Positions 8,317 through 17,283 of a DNA stretch of 64,000 nt are shown here, piece after piece. Positions within the stretch are counted from its first letter, which is position 1; each line of letters begins with the position of its first letter. The notes beneath the pieces were generated by a model that ran no database searches, was not told where the DNA came from, and saw only the letters and a list, made by a program, of their open reading frames with translations. Source of the stretch: Acetobacteraceae bacterium. GTDB lineage: Bacteria; Pseudomonadota; Alphaproteobacteria; Acetobacterales; Acetobacteraceae. The translations under genes and the position numbers were made by a program. The stretch spans positions 1 to 64,000 of the forward strand of contig JARLIM010000022.1 of the NCBI GenBank assembly GCA_031291725.1, read 5' to 3'.

Positions 8317-8985
8317 ATGGGCGAATTCGTCACACTCACCGCCGCCGACGGGCATCAATTCCAGGCCTGGGTGGACGGGCCAGCCGACGCCAAAAGCGGC
8401 TTGGTGGTGATTCAGGAGATTTTCGGCGTCAATTCCCACATGCGCAATGTCTGCGCCCGCTTCGCCGCCGCCGGATACCGCGTCGTCTCGCCGGCATTGT
8501 TCGACCGCGCCGAGGCGGGTGTGGAACTCGGCTATGATGCCGAAGGGGTGGCACGCGGTCTCGACCTGCGCAGCAAGATCAGCGAGGCCCAGGTGATGCA
8601 GGATGTCAGCGCGGCTGCCGATGCCTTGGGCGAGCGGGTGAAGGGCATTGTCGGCTATTGCTGGGGCGGCACGCTGGCATGGTGGGGTGCCACCCGCACG
8701 ACGCAATTCGCCGCGGCCAATGGTTGGTATGGCGGCGGCATCGCGGCAGCGCGGGCGGAGGCGCCGCATGTTCCGGTGCAGTTGCATTTCGGCGAGAAAG
8801 ACACCGGCATTCCGCTCAGCGACGTGGAATTGATCCGCCAAGCACAGCCGGACGTGGAAATCTTTGTCTATGACGATGCGCCGCATGGATTCGGCTGCGA
8901 CGACCGTGCGGCCTATCGTGAAGCACCGGCCGAACTGGCCTGGACCCGCACGCTGGCCTTCTTTGCCACGCATCTGAAGGCCTGA
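8317..8985 (+). CDS. Dienelactone hydrolase family protein
   Basis: Cytosolic alpha/beta-hydrolase of the carboxymethylenebutenolidase type. The 222-residue product carries the nucleophile elbow GYCWGG near residue 115, with cysteine as nucleophile as in dienelactone hydrolases, an aspartate around GEKDTGIP and the catalytic histidine in DAPHGF near residue 190. The oxyanion region IQEIFGVNSHMRN is typical. The start at 8317 has GAGGGGAAG eight bases upstream; a longer frame from 8299 lacks a site. There are no aromatic-degradation genes beside it, so the natural ester is unknown. Confidence 0.9.
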   Translation: MGEFVTLTAADGHQFQAWVDGPADAKSGLVVIQEIFGVNSHMRNVCARFAAAGYRVVSPALFDRAEAGVELGYDAEGVARGLDLRSKISEAQVMQDVSAAADALGERVKGIVGYCWGGTLAWWGATRTTQFAAANGWYGGGIAAARAEAPHVPVQLHFGEKDTGIPLSDVELIRQAQPDVEIFVYDDAPHGFGCDDRAAYREAPAELAWTRTLAFFATHLKA

Positions 8986-9013
8986 TCCTCACGGAGATTG
9001 CCGGTCGGGCCGA

Positions 9014-9721
9014 TCAGACCGCTGATCGCGCCAGACCGGCAAGCCAGCGCCGCACGCCGGCGGCGTCGAGAAAATGCTCCTGGACGCGCAGCCCCAGCCC
9101 ACCCATGGCGCGCGCCACCGCCATACCGTCCTCATCGGTGGCATCGTCGCCGATGAACACCGGCACCCGCCCCGCAAACGGCGCGCGCGCCATGATCTCG
9201 CGCACCGCCCTGCCCTTGTCGATGCCGACCGGCTTGACCTCCCACGCCATATGCGCCGAGGCCACGCGATGATGCGGCCAATTCTCCAGCATCGCCGACA
9301 AAGCTGCCGCGAATACCGGGCCAGCCTCGGGAGCCAGACGGAAATGCAGCACGAAGCCGCGCGCCTTGCGCTCCAGGATCGCCCCCGGATACCGCGCCAC
9401 CACTGCAGCCGCTTCGGCGAGGAACGCCTCCGGCACCGTCACCACATCCGCGCAATCGATCGCACCGCCGCGCAGATGTCGCACGGCATAGCCATGCTCG
9501 CCCGCAACGGCCGTGGCCACATCGGGCAGCAATCCGTCGATCTGTGAAATCGGACGACCGGAGATAATCGCAAGCGCCCCCGCCATGCGGTCGCGCAGCG
9601 CGATCAACACGCCGGGCAAATCCACCGGCACCACCACCGAATCCGGCGTGGGGGCGATGTCGATCAACGTGCCGTCAAGATCGAGCAACAGGCATGCCCG
9701 CGCGGGCAGCACGACGCTCAC
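9014..9721 (-). CDS. otsB: Trehalose-6-phosphate phosphatase
   Basis: HAD-superfamily phosphatase releasing trehalose from trehalose-6-phosphate, an osmoprotectant step. The 235-residue length is normal. Motif I is LLLDLDGTLIDIAPTPD near residues 11-27, motif II ISGRPIS, and motif IV FIGDDATDEDGM near residue 195; the lysine region VKPVGIDKGRAVRE precedes it. No otsA lies nearby, so the synthase must be elsewhere. The start overlaps the stop of the DUF2155 gene (ATGA), so it closes the leftward run NDUFA12-mlaD-small protein-DUF2155-otsB. Confidence 0.93.
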   Translation of the reverse strand: MSVVLPARACLLLDLDGTLIDIAPTPDSVVVPVDLPGVLIALRDRMAGALAIISGRPISQIDGLLPDVATAVAGEHGYAVRHLRGGAIDCADVVTVPEAFLAEAAAVVARYPGAILERKARGFVLHFRLAPEAGPVFAAALSAMLENWPHHRVASAHMAWEVKPVGIDKGRAVREIMARAPFAGRVPVFIGDDATDEDGMAVARAMGGLGLRVQEHFLDAAGVRRWLAGLARSAV

Positions 9722-10152
9722 CGGCAGCCCGCCAGTTTGACGTCATAGACCGGGTGCTCCACCACCGCCACCGCAGGGGCGGAGAGCAGCATCCAACTGT
9801 GAAAGGCAAAATCCTTGCGCCGCGCATCGGCAATATCGAGAAACGCCGCCTGATCGGCCGGCTGATTCGGCCCACGCACCGCACAGCCGCGCAGCGTGAT
9901 GCGCAACGTGCCGAAACTCACGGTCTCGCCCAGTTTGACGGAGAATTTGGTCAGCCGCGTGGTGATCTTATCCAGCCCCACCAGATCGGCACTTCCCAAA
10001 GGCAGCCAGGTTTCCGGCACAGCAGGTGGCGCAGTCACGCTCTGCGCACCCGGCGCCATCACCGGCGGCGGTGGCACAGGCGGCGGTGGCACCGGCGTTT
10101 GCGCCGAGGCACTGCCGGCCAGCAGCACAGCCGCCAGGACCGCCAACCGCAT
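9718..10152 (-). CDS. DUF2155 domain-containing exported protein
   Basis: A 144-residue exported protein with signal peptide RLAVLAAVLLAGSASA|QTP, a Pro/Val-rich low-complexity linker (PVPPPPVPPPPVMAPG) and a C-terminal DUF2155 domain. That domain is recognised by LGSADLVGLDKITTRLTKF, RGCAVRGPNQ, AAFLDIAD and FHSWMLLSAPAVAVVEHPV. In mitochondria-like alphaproteobacteria this family is repeatedly found beside NDUFA12 genes and is thought to be envelope-associated; the function is unknown. It overlaps otsB by four bases and meets the upstream small gene at 10152. Confidence 0.92.
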   Translation of the reverse strand: MRLAVLAAVLLAGSASAQTPVPPPPVPPPPVMAPGAQSVTAPPAVPETWLPLGSADLVGLDKITTRLTKFSVKLGETVSFGTLRITLRGCAVRGPNQPADQAAFLDIADARRKDFAFHSWMLLSAPAVAVVEHPVYDVKLAGCR

Positions 10153-10364
10153 CAGGACCGCCCGGCCAAAGGCGAGCGCAGACCGGCCACCATATCGGCC
10201 AGAATCTGCTTCATCGCCTGCGCGTCCACGCCCATCAGCACGGCATCCTCGAACACGTCGCGCAACGTCTGCGCCAGTTCGGCGTGGTTTTCGTTGAGCA
10301 CTTTCAGCTTGTCCCGACAGGAAATCGCACTGCCATCCGGCTGCACCCAGTCCGGCGCGCTCAT
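10152..10364 (-). CDS. Conserved small hypothetical protein between mlaD and DUF2155
   Basis: A 70-residue soluble acidic protein, with SAPDWVQPDGSAISCRDKLK near the start, then NENHAELAQTLRDVFEDAVLM and a C-terminal helix VDAQAMKQILADMVAGL. No named domain is recognised, but similar small proteins occupy this position in related Rhodospirillales. It overlaps mlaD (stop of mlaD at 10361) and touches the DUF2155 gene, so the four leftward genes are co-translated. One cysteine only; no signal peptide or membrane segment. Confidence 0.75.
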   Translation of the reverse strand: MSAPDWVQPDGSAISCRDKLKVLNENHAELAQTLRDVFEDAVLMGVDAQAMKQILADMVAGLRSPLAGRS

Positions 10365-10858
10365 TTCGGCGCTGCCTGATTTTCCTTCAGCGATTTTTGC
10401 ACGTTGGAGGAAAGATCGCTCACGCTGAAGATGAACTTGCCGAGCATCTGCTCCAGGCTGGCCGCCGATTGGGTGATCTGGATACGCCCACCATCGGCGA
10501 GCATCTTGTCATCGCCGCCCGGCACGATGGACAGCGACTTGCCGCCCACCAACCCGTCGGAGGAAATTTCCGCCGAACTATCCGCCGGCACCCTGATATC
10601 CGGGCGCACGGTGAAGGTGATCGCCGCCTGATAGGTCTTGGCGTCGATATCGGTTGCCACCACGCGACCGATCTTCACACCGGCCAGGGTGACATCAGAG
10701 CCGGGCGACAATCCATCGGCCCGCTCGAAATTGGCATGCAACGTCACCCCGCTGACGGAACCCCGCCCGGTATGCGCCACGGCATAGCCCAGAAAGCCGA
10801 TGGCTGCCGCGAGGACAGCCGCGCCAGCCAACAACTCCGAGACATTGCGCTGCGCCAT
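10361..10858 (-). CDS. mlaD: MlaD, MCE-domain subunit of the outer-membrane lipid asymmetry transporter
   Basis: Inner-membrane-anchored periplasmic lipid-binding ring protein of the Mla system, which moves phospholipids between inner and outer membranes. The 165-residue product has an N-terminal transmembrane helix (ELLAGAAVLAAAIGFLGYAV). An MCE domain follows at about residues 40-115 (LHANFERADGLSPGSDVTLAGVKIG onward, then DGLVGGKSLSIVPG), and a C-terminal helix. The partner genes mlaE and mlaF are not adjacent here. It overlaps the small gene downstream by four bases and starts 2 bp after the NDUFA12 stop. Confidence 0.93.
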   Translation of the reverse strand: MAQRNVSELLAGAAVLAAAIGFLGYAVAHTGRGSVSGVTLHANFERADGLSPGSDVTLAGVKIGRVVATDIDAKTYQAAITFTVRPDIRVPADSSAEISSDGLVGGKSLSIVPGGDDKMLADGGRIQITQSAASLEQMLGKFIFSVSDLSSNVQKSLKENQAAPK

Positions 10859-10860
10859 CG

Positions 10861-11193
10861 CTAGCTGCCGGGCGTCCAGGCTTCGTAGTCAGCGCCGCCG
10901 GAGCGGGTGGCCACCGGGCGGTAGCGCGCAGCACTGCCGGTCTGATTGGCCAGATGCGGCTTCTGCCACGGCTTGCGACCCGCTTCAGACAGCGGGGCAT
11001 CAACCGTGTGGTGCAGCCACATATGCCACTCAGGCGGCACGGCGCTGGCATCGGGTTCGCCCTTGTAGACGACCCAACGGCGCTGGCGGTTGCCCGCCTG
11101 CGTCTTGCGCTCGGTGAAGTAGCGGTTTCCGGCGGCATCTTGGCCCACCGGACGACCGTGGAGGAGGGTGAAGAGGCGGGTGACGATATCCAT
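10861..11193 (-). CDS. NADH:ubiquinone oxidoreductase subunit NDUFA12 (B17.2) homologue
   Basis: Accessory subunit of respiratory complex I shared by alphaproteobacteria and mitochondria. The 110-residue product has the family features: LLHGRPVGQDAAGNRYF, then RRWVVYKGEPDASAVPPEWH with W-HMWLHHTVD, and the closing YRPVATRSGGADYEAWTPG. The ATG at 11193 gives the normal start; the frame extends further upstream only as shadow. It is the first gene of the leftward set with mlaD, the small protein, DUF2155 and otsB, and diverges from the gene at 11357. Confidence 0.93.
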   Translation of the reverse strand: MDIVTRLFTLLHGRPVGQDAAGNRYFTERKTQAGNRQRRWVVYKGEPDASAVPPEWHMWLHHTVDAPLSEAGRKPWQKPHLANQTGSAARYRPVATRSGGADYEAWTPGS

Positions 11194-11356
11194 GAACACC
11201 GTATAGACCCACCGCGCGCGTCGGTCCATCGGCCTTGCCACGACTCCCGCAGAAATCCGCCATTCCAAAAGTTCTCCACAGGATTTTGTGGCCAACCCCC
11301 GACTCGTCCACCAAATACGCTTCACGCCTGGGGACTCTGGCGATACGATCAGCCCC

Positions 11357-12844
11357 ATGAGCAAGATCAAACCTTGGCACGGTGTGCGCACGCGCAAGGC
11401 CGAAGCCCGCCCTGACCCCGATTCCGACGCACGCCGGGTGATTCTGCCCGCCTTGTGGAACGACCGCGCCGCCGAGGCCCTGGCCGCCCTGGCACCGGGC
11501 GAAGGTCTTGTGGTGTTGGAGGACGCCGCCCAGGGCTGGATCGGCCCGATTGCCGACCGTGCGCTGCGCACCGGCCTGGGCAATCTGCTCGACAGCCATC
11601 TGGCCGATGAGTTGCACACCTTGCTGATCACCCGCCGTGGTGCGCCGCAAGACTCCGTCTGGCGCGGCTTCGGCTTCAAGGCGCCGGGCTTCGTGCTCAA
11701 CCTGCCCGCCTTCCACACCGCCGGAGAGGGTTTTGACTTCACGGCCTTCGCCCGCGCGGCTGCCCATGCCGCTTTGGCGATGACATTGCTCTCCCCGGCC
11801 TCGCCCACATTGGGCATCGGCTTCACCGATCTGGCCGGTGTGCTGGCCGATCTGGGGCTGGACTATGACAGCGATGCCGCGCGCACGATGGCCGCCGATA
11901 TCGCCTACACGATGCGCGCGGCCGCCGATCACACCTCGGCCCTGATCGCCGAGCGTCTGGGGGCCATCGCCGAGACCGACACGGTGACATTGCCCGCCGC
12001 CTCGCGCCTGCCCGCCATGGTGCAGGCCTTGCCCGCATTGACGCCCACGCGACATGCCGCCACCACCGGCCTGTCCGCTCCCTGCCTTGCCGAGGCATTG
12101 CTCGGTGTGGAGACCAGCGGGTTCGCACCGGAATTCTCGCCGCTCTCCGATACAGGCACGCTCACCCGCACCGCCCGCGCCACTTTGGCCGCACGTTCCA
12201 TGTCCGCCGAGGCGGCGCTGGCCGCGACGCTTGCCGGGCAGAGCGTGTTCGCCCAGCCCGACTCGGCAGCCCATGCGGCGATGTTCGATGCGGTGGCCCC
12301 CTATATACAGGTGATGTCGGCGCGCCCGGTCGTGGCCGCCGCCGCCAACCCGGCCCGGCGATCGCTGCCCACGCGGCGCAACGGCTACACCCAGAAGGCG
12401 GCCGTGGGTGGGCACAAGCTGTTCCTGCGCACTGGCGAATATACCGATGGCTCCATCGGCGAAATCTTCATCGCCCTGCACAAGGAGGGCTCGGCCTTCC
12501 GTGGCCTGATGGACAATTTCGCCGTCGCCGTCAGCCTTGGCCTGCAAAATGGCGTCAAGCTGGAGGAATTCGTCGAGGCCTTCACCTTCACCCGCTTCGG
12601 GCCTGCCGGTGTGGTGGAAGGCGATCCGGCGGTCAGCCGCGCCACCTCGTTGCTCGATTACGTCTTCCGCAATCTGGCGGTGAACTATCTCGGCAAGACC
12701 GATCTGCCGGAAGCCGAGATCGAGGATGAACAAGGCGACACGCTGGGTGACGGCGCACGCGACCGCGCACCGCTGCTGCCGCTCGACCTGCCCGACCAAA
12801 GCCCACGCCAGCGCCGCAGCGGTTTGCGGTTGGTGGCGAAGTAA
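11357..12844 (+). CDS. TSCPD domain protein resembling the C-terminal part of class II ribonucleotide reductase (NrdJ-like, apparently non-catalytic)
   Basis: A 495-residue protein. Residues about 340-460 match the end of vitamin-B12-dependent ribonucleotide reductase closely: [76 protein letters not shown] middle stretch, [20 protein letters not shown], recalls the alpha-subunit pattern RxIGxGxxGLADLL. The cysteines needed for radical chemistry and thiol reduction are missing: only one cysteine is present (APCLAE). The protein is therefore probably not a reductase; a regulatory or scaffold role is possible. Similar stand-alone proteins occur in other Acetobacteraceae. The ATG at 11357 ([14 protein letters not shown]) is preferred to an earlier start at 11288. 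Confidence 0.82.
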   Translation: MSKIKPWHGVRTRKAEARPDPDSDARRVILPALWNDRAAEALAALAPGEGLVVLEDAAQGWIGPIADRALRTGLGNLLDSHLADELHTLLITRRGAPQDSVWRGFGFKAPGFVLNLPAFHTAGEGFDFTAFARAAAHAALAMTLLSPASPTLGIGFTDLAGVLADLGLDYDSDAARTMAADIAYTMRAAADHTSALIAERLGAIAETDTVTLPAASRLPAMVQALPALTPTRHAATTGLSAPCLAEALLGVETSGFAPEFSPLSDTGTLTRTARATLAARSMSAEAALAATLAGQSVFAQPDSAAHAAMFDAVAPYIQVMSARPVVAAAANPARRSLPTRRNGYTQKAAVGGHKLFLRTGEYTDGSIGEIFIALHKEGSAFRGLMDNFAVAVSLGLQNGVKLEEFVEAFTFTRFGPAGVVEGDPAVSRATSLLDYVFRNLAVNYLGKTDLPEAEIEDEQGDTLGDGARDRAPLLPLDLPDQSPRQRRSGLRLVAK

Positions 12845-12853
12845 GGATTTCCG

Positions 12854-13315
12854 ATGACAATCGCCGCCCGCCTGACCGAACTCGGCATCGCCCTGCCCAC
12901 CCCCGCCAAACCGGTGGCGAATTATGTGCCCTATGTCATCACCGGAAACCTGGTCGTGGTCTCCGGCCAGATTCCGCTCAAAGACGGCAAGATCGCCTTC
13001 ACCGGCAAGTTGGGCGACCAATGCACCGCCGAGTCGGGCATCGAGGCCGCCAAATTGTGCTTCATCAACGTGCTCGCCCAGTTGCAGGATGCCTGCGGTG
13101 GCGATCTCGGCCGGGTCAGGCGCGTGGTGCGCCTGGGTGGTTTCATCGCCTGCACCGCTGAATTCACCGCCCATGCCCAGGTGATGAACGGGGCGTCCGA
13201 TCTTGCCGTGGCCGTGCTGGGTGATGCCGGACGTCATGCGCGCAGCACCATCGGTGTGCCGAGCCTGCCGATGGACGCCTCGGTCGAGGTTGAAGGCATG
13301 TTTGAGATTGCCTGA
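12854..13315 (+). CDS. RidA family protein (enamine/imine deaminase)
   Basis: YjgF/RidA-fold trimer subunit; the family hydrolyses reactive enamines and imines such as 2-aminoacrylate from PLP enzymes. The 153-residue product shows the family pattern ANYVPYVITGNLVVVSGQIP near residues 24-42, AAKLCFINVLAQLQ, VVRLGGFIACT and a C-terminal HARSTIGVPSLPMDASVEVE with the conserved VP-LP and E residues. It belongs to the longer RidA subgroup. It starts 9 bp after the RNR-like gene and precedes the acyltransferase by 17 bp, so the three genes probably form one operon. Confidence 0.92.
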   Translation: MTIAARLTELGIALPTPAKPVANYVPYVITGNLVVVSGQIPLKDGKIAFTGKLGDQCTAESGIEAAKLCFINVLAQLQDACGGDLGRVRRVVRLGGFIACTAEFTAHAQVMNGASDLAVAVLGDAGRHARSTIGVPSLPMDASVEVEGMFEIA

Positions 13316-13332
13316 ACGCTCCGGCATCCCAC

Positions 13333-14502
13333 ATGCCGAATATGACATCTCTCACCCTCACGCTGCATCGCCGCATCGGCGAGATTGCCGCCACCGATTG
13401 GGATGACTGCGCCGGGGCGGACAACCCCTTCGTCAGCCACGCCTTCCTCGCCTGTGTGGAGGAATCCGGCTCCGCTGGCCCGCGTACCGGCTGGCTGCCG
13501 CAACACGCCGCCTTGCGCGATGCCGCCGGGCGGTTGGTGGCCTGTGCGCCGATGTATGCAAAATCGCATTCCTACGGCGAATATGTCTTCGACCACGCCT
13601 GGGCCAATGCCTTCGAGCGGGCGGGCGGGCGCTATTATCCAAAACTGCAAATCGCCTCCCCCTTCAGCCCGGTCCCCGGCCCGCGCTTCCTGATCCGACC
13701 CGGCAGCCATGTGGCGGTGGCCGATCTGGGGGCGGCGGTGGTGCAGGCCTGCAGCGAACTCGGCCTGTCCTCCGTGCACGCCAGCTTCTGCACCGAGGCG
13801 GAATGGGAGGCACTGGGCGAAGCGGGCTGGCTGCAACGCCTCGGTATGCAATTCCATTGGCACAATCACGGCTACGGCCATTTCGACGATTTCCTCGCCG
13901 CCATGTCGTCGCGCAAACGCAAGACGCTGCGGCGGGAGCGGCGCGATGCCAATGCGTGCGGCCTGGAATTCGTCACCCTGCGCGGGCCGGAGATCACGCC
14001 GTCACAATGGCAGGATTTTCATCGGTTTTATGTCTCCACCGTCGATCGCAAATGGGGCAGCGCCTATCTCACGCCGGAATTCTTCCCCCTGCTCGGCCGC
14101 GCCCTCGGCGAGCGCGTCGTGCTGATGTTGGCGTTGGAGGGCGGCAAACCGGTGGCCGGCGCGCTCAACCTGATGGGGTCCGACACGCTCTATGGCCGCA
14201 ACTGGGGTTGTGACCGCGACTATCCGTTCCTGCATTTCGAACTCTGCTACTATCGCGCCATCGATTTCGCCATCGCCCAGGGTCTGGCCCGCGTCGAGGC
14301 CGGGGCGCAGGGCGAGCACAAAATCCAACGCGGCTACCTACCCGCCCCCACCTATTCCGCCCACTGGATCCGCCATTCCGGCCTGCGGGAGGCGGTGGCG
14401 CAATTCCTGGTGGAAGAGCGCGCCAGCCGCATCGAGGAGATGGCGGCGCTGGCGGAATTGGGGCCGTTTCGCGAGGGCCAGACCCAGGTGAATGAGGGTT
14501 GA
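13333..14502 (+). CDS. COG3146-type GNAT/FemAB-like N-acyltransferase
   Basis: A 389-residue cytosolic protein of the peptidogalycan-biosynthesis-protein family (DUF482, COG3146), a double GNAT/FemAB fold. Features: DDCAGADNPFVSHAFL near the N-terminus, the central SPFSPVPGPRFLI, FLAAMSSRKRKTLRRERR, and the C-terminal GARV-like EAGAQGEHKIQRGYLP and TYSAHWI. Its substrate is not established. It lies 17 bp after ridA. The first ATG (13333) and a second at 13342 are both possible. Confidence 0.9.
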   Translation: MPNMTSLTLTLHRRIGEIAATDWDDCAGADNPFVSHAFLACVEESGSAGPRTGWLPQHAALRDAAGRLVACAPMYAKSHSYGEYVFDHAWANAFERAGGRYYPKLQIASPFSPVPGPRFLIRPGSHVAVADLGAAVVQACSELGLSSVHASFCTEAEWEALGEAGWLQRLGMQFHWHNHGYGHFDDFLAAMSSRKRKTLRRERRDANACGLEFVTLRGPEITPSQWQDFHRFYVSTVDRKWGSAYLTPEFFPLLGRALGERVVLMLALEGGKPVAGALNLMGSDTLYGRNWGCDRDYPFLHFELCYYRAIDFAIAQGLARVEAGAQGEHKIQRGYLPAPTYSAHWIRHSGLREAVAQFLVEERASRIEEMAALAELGPFREGQTQVNEG

Positions 14503-14509
14503 ACCGACA

Positions 14510-14585
14510 TCCCCCGTCATGGCGCGCGCGTTGCTGCCATCCACCGCGATGCAGCCAATCCCGGCAATGACGCAGTGGGGCGGTC
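14510..14585. repeat. Dispersed intergenic repeat, family B copy 1
   Basis: Reverse-complement of this stretch aligns along its whole length with 63604-63680. The best-conserved core, TTGGCTGCATCGCGGTGGAT followed by GGC, GCAA and GCGCGCGCCATGACGGGGG, differs at only a few bases. Together with GTCATGG it resembles the short dispersed repeats common in alphaproteobacterial intergenic regions. The remaining bases to 14678 hold no gene that I can see. Confidence 0.65.
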
Positions 14586-14678
14586 AAAATTCAACCCGCA
14601 ATCATACCGCTCTAACACCACCCTGAATTGTCATTAATTAACCGGAACAATAAGGGCGCATCTTCGCCCGCGTCCGTG

Positions 14679-15248
14679 TCAGGTTAGGCAAAACCGTCTC
14701 TGGCGTACCGCCGTCAGCACGCCCCGCGGCAAGGGAATCCGGAACGGCTCGGGCTTGGGTCTCGGTGTGCGAAGCCGAGGCTTGCGCACCTTCGGTTCGG
14801 GCTCTGGCTGCCCTGGCCGCAACACCGACGTCTCGATGGCCAGCATCCGGCACACGGGTTTGAGAAGCCGCGCGGCGTGCGGGGATGCCGTGAGCAGTTC
14901 CACCATCTCCGGCTGTTCGAGACTATGGCGCAGTTGGCAGCCATACCCCGCCGCCTGATACGACGCCACCCGCACCAGCCAGCCGAACCGCCCCGGCCAA
15001 ATCCGCGTGCCCGTCTTGCCGACGCGCCGTCCGCGCGCAACGGCCACACGCCGCAGCAGCCGCCCGGCGTGAAACCGCACCATCAGCCGCTCGATTTTCG
15101 TCGCGATCTCGCCCAGCCGCCGATACATCAGCAGCATCAGCACATGGCTCAACATCCCGCGCAGATGCCAGCCGCCCACCTCACCGCGCAGCGCACGCAG
15201 TATGGCCGACAGGCTCAGATAGGGGGTGGGGGCCGCGGATGCATTCAT
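14679..15248 (-). CDS. Hypothetical basic protein
   Basis: A 189-residue, Arg-rich protein with no named domain recognised. It contains HLRGMLSHVLMLLMYRRLGE, then RFHAGRLLRR, GRFGWLVRVASYQAAGYG, EMVELLTASPHAARLLKPVCRML and a proline-rich basic tail ending RIPLPRGVLTAVRQRRFCL. Proteins with this PRPKP-RIPLPRGV tail are, from memory, scattered as paralogues in Acetobacteraceae genomes; function unknown. The ATG at 15248 (MNASAAPTP) is more likely than an in-frame TTG six bases upstream. It diverges from the antiporter gene at 15350. Confidence 0.65.
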   Translation of the reverse strand: MNASAAPTPYLSLSAILRALRGEVGGWHLRGMLSHVLMLLMYRRLGEIATKIERLMVRFHAGRLLRRVAVARGRRVGKTGTRIWPGRFGWLVRVASYQAAGYGCQLRHSLEQPEMVELLTASPHAARLLKPVCRMLAIETSVLRPGQPEPEPKVRKPRLRTPRPKPEPFRIPLPRGVLTAVRQRRFCLT

Positions 15249-15349
15249 CCACAACTAACTGACACGTTAGATGGTATAACACAACACAAATCCGCATCCC
15301 CACAATTTTCATCCCCCCAAAACCCGCATCCCCCTCTACACTCCCCGGC

Positions 15350-17149
15350 ATGTCCGCCTCCATCGACTTCCCCATCTACGCCGACGCCCTCGTCGTGCTC
15401 GGCACCGCCGGTGTCGTTGTGCCGATCGGGCATCGTTTCAAAATCTCCCCCGTCATCCTCTACCTCGCCATGGGGGCGCTGCTCGGTCCGTTCGGCTTGG
15501 GGGCGTTCGTGCCAAAACTGCCGTTTCTGCAATGGGTCACGATCACCGACGCACATCATGTCGAGGGTATTGCCGATCTCGGTGTGGTGTTTCTGCTCTT
15601 CCTGATCGGGTTGGAAATGTCGTTCCAGCGCCTGCGCACGCTGCGCAAGCTGGTGCTCGGCCTGGGCAGCGTGCAGGTGCTGGGCGGCTGGGTGGCGATT
15701 GCGGGCGCACTCGCGCTGATGGGGCTGACGGTGCGCGCCGCGCTGGTGTTGGGCTCGTTCCTCAGCCTCTCCTCCACCGCCATCGCGCTGGAAGTGCTGG
15801 CGCGGCAGGGGCGGATGAAGACAGCCGCTGGGCGGGCGAGTTTTGCCGTGCTGATGGCGCAGGATATCGCGGCCATTCCCATTCTGATGTTCGTCTCGCT
15901 GATCGGTGCTGGCGGTGGCTCGGTGTGGGTCAATCTGACGCTGGCCGTGGCGCAGGCGGCTTTGGTGCTGGCGGCGATCACGGTGGCTGGGCGTCTGGCA
16001 TTGCGGCCGCTGTTCCGCATCGTGGCGGGCACCCAATCGCGCGAATTATTCGTCGCCGCCTTGCTCTTTATCATCGTCGGCACCGGGGTGGCAGCGGCCT
16101 CCGCGGGGCTGTCGATGGCGTTGGGCGCGTTCGTGGCCGGGCTGCTGCTGGCCGACACCGAATATCGCCGCGCCATTCACGCCACCATCGCGCCATTTCA
16201 GGGGCTGCTGCTCGGCATCTTCTTCTTCACCGTGGGCATGAACATCGACCCACGCCCATTGATCCAAGCGCCACTCCTGGCGGTGGGCTGCGTGCTCGGA
16301 CTGATCGCGGCCAAGGTGGCGATCACCACGCTCTCGGCGCGGCTGTTTCATCTGCCCTGGGCCACCGCGCTGGAGACCGCCCTGCTGCTCGGACCCGCCG
16401 GTGAGTTCTCGATGGTTGGCATCGGGCTGGCCGGGGCGCTGGGGATTGTAACCCCCGCCATAGCCGGGTTCGCCACCGCCATCGCCGCGCTGTCGATGGC
16501 CTTGCTGCCGCTGCTTGCCCTGGTTGGGCGGCGCTTGGGCGCGCGGATGGAGGTGCGGCGGGTGATCGACCCGGAGCTTTCCGCCATTCCGCAAGGTCAG
16601 TCCGGCCACGCCATTGTGGTCGGGCATGGCCGGGTGGGGCGTGTGGTGTGTGCCATGCTCACCCGCCACAACCGCGCCCATATTGCCATCGACAGCGATG
16701 CCGATGCCGTCAGCCTGGATCGCAAGCGGGGAGCGCGCGTCTATTACGGCAATGCCACCGATCCGGGCTTTCTGCGGGCCTGCGGGGTGATGGAGGCGGC
16801 AGCGGTGATCGTGACCATCCACACCCGCCAGCAGATCGACGAGATCGTGGCCGCAGTGCGGGAATTGCGGCCCGATATCCTGCTGGTCTCCCGCGCGCGC
16901 GATGAGGCGCATGCCAGCCATCTCTACGCCATTGGTGTCTCCGATGCGGTGCCGGAGACATTGGAGGCCAGTTTGCAACTTTCCGAGGCAGTTCTGGTTG
17001 GGCTCGGCATTCCCACCGGCTTCGTCATCGCCTCCATCCACGAAAAACGCGATGAATTTCGGCACGCCTTGCAGGAAGCGGCCAGGGCCGCGGGCATTTC
17101 CGAGACGCGGGCGCTGCGCGCGCCCAGCACGCGGGGGCGCACGACATAA
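15350..17149 (+). CDS. Monovalent cation:proton antiporter, CPA2/Kef type with RCK domain
   Basis: Inner-membrane K+/H+ antiporter of the KefB/KefC kind, 599 residues. Residues about 1-400 hold 12-13 hydrophobic helices, including PVILYLAMGALLGPFGLGAF, FLLFLIGLEMS and LSSTAIALEVLA. Residues about 420-540 are a TrkA-N nucleotide-binding domain with GHAIVVGHGRVGRVV, AIDSDADAV and GNATDPGFLRACGV. The C-terminus is a short regulatory tail. No KefF/KefG-type ancillary gene is adjacent, so glutathione gating cannot be inferred. The 134 bp before the next gene contain nothing I can name. Confidence 0.92.
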   Translation: MSASIDFPIYADALVVLGTAGVVVPIGHRFKISPVILYLAMGALLGPFGLGAFVPKLPFLQWVTITDAHHVEGIADLGVVFLLFLIGLEMSFQRLRTLRKLVLGLGSVQVLGGWVAIAGALALMGLTVRAALVLGSFLSLSSTAIALEVLARQGRMKTAAGRASFAVLMAQDIAAIPILMFVSLIGAGGGSVWVNLTLAVAQAALVLAAITVAGRLALRPLFRIVAGTQSRELFVAALLFIIVGTGVAAASAGLSMALGAFVAGLLLADTEYRRAIHATIAPFQGLLLGIFFFTVGMNIDPRPLIQAPLLAVGCVLGLIAAKVAITTLSARLFHLPWATALETALLLGPAGEFSMVGIGLAGALGIVTPAIAGFATAIAALSMALLPLLALVGRRLGARMEVRRVIDPELSAIPQGQSGHAIVVGHGRVGRVVCAMLTRHNRAHIAIDSDADAVSLDRKRGARVYYGNATDPGFLRACGVMEAAAVIVTIHTRQQIDEIVAAVRELRPDILLVSRARDEAHASHLYAIGVSDAVPETLEASLQLSEAVLVGLGIPTGFVIASIHEKRDEFRHALQEAARAAGISETRALRAPSTRGRTT

Positions 17150-17283
17150 GACGGCGCGCGACATAGCATGTCTGGGCACGCATCCTGCATGCGATAAGCC
17201 CGTATCCCCCGGCCCGCCCAGGCACCTTCGCGCAATTGCGATCATGCAGGCCGGACAATGTCCGCACAGCGAGGTGCCACATC

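Noticed and set aside
11030..13348. 772-codon minus-strand open frame across the RNR-like and ridA genes
   Set aside because: Low-complexity Gly/His/Arg composition, antisense to two recognised genes; typical third-position GC artefact.
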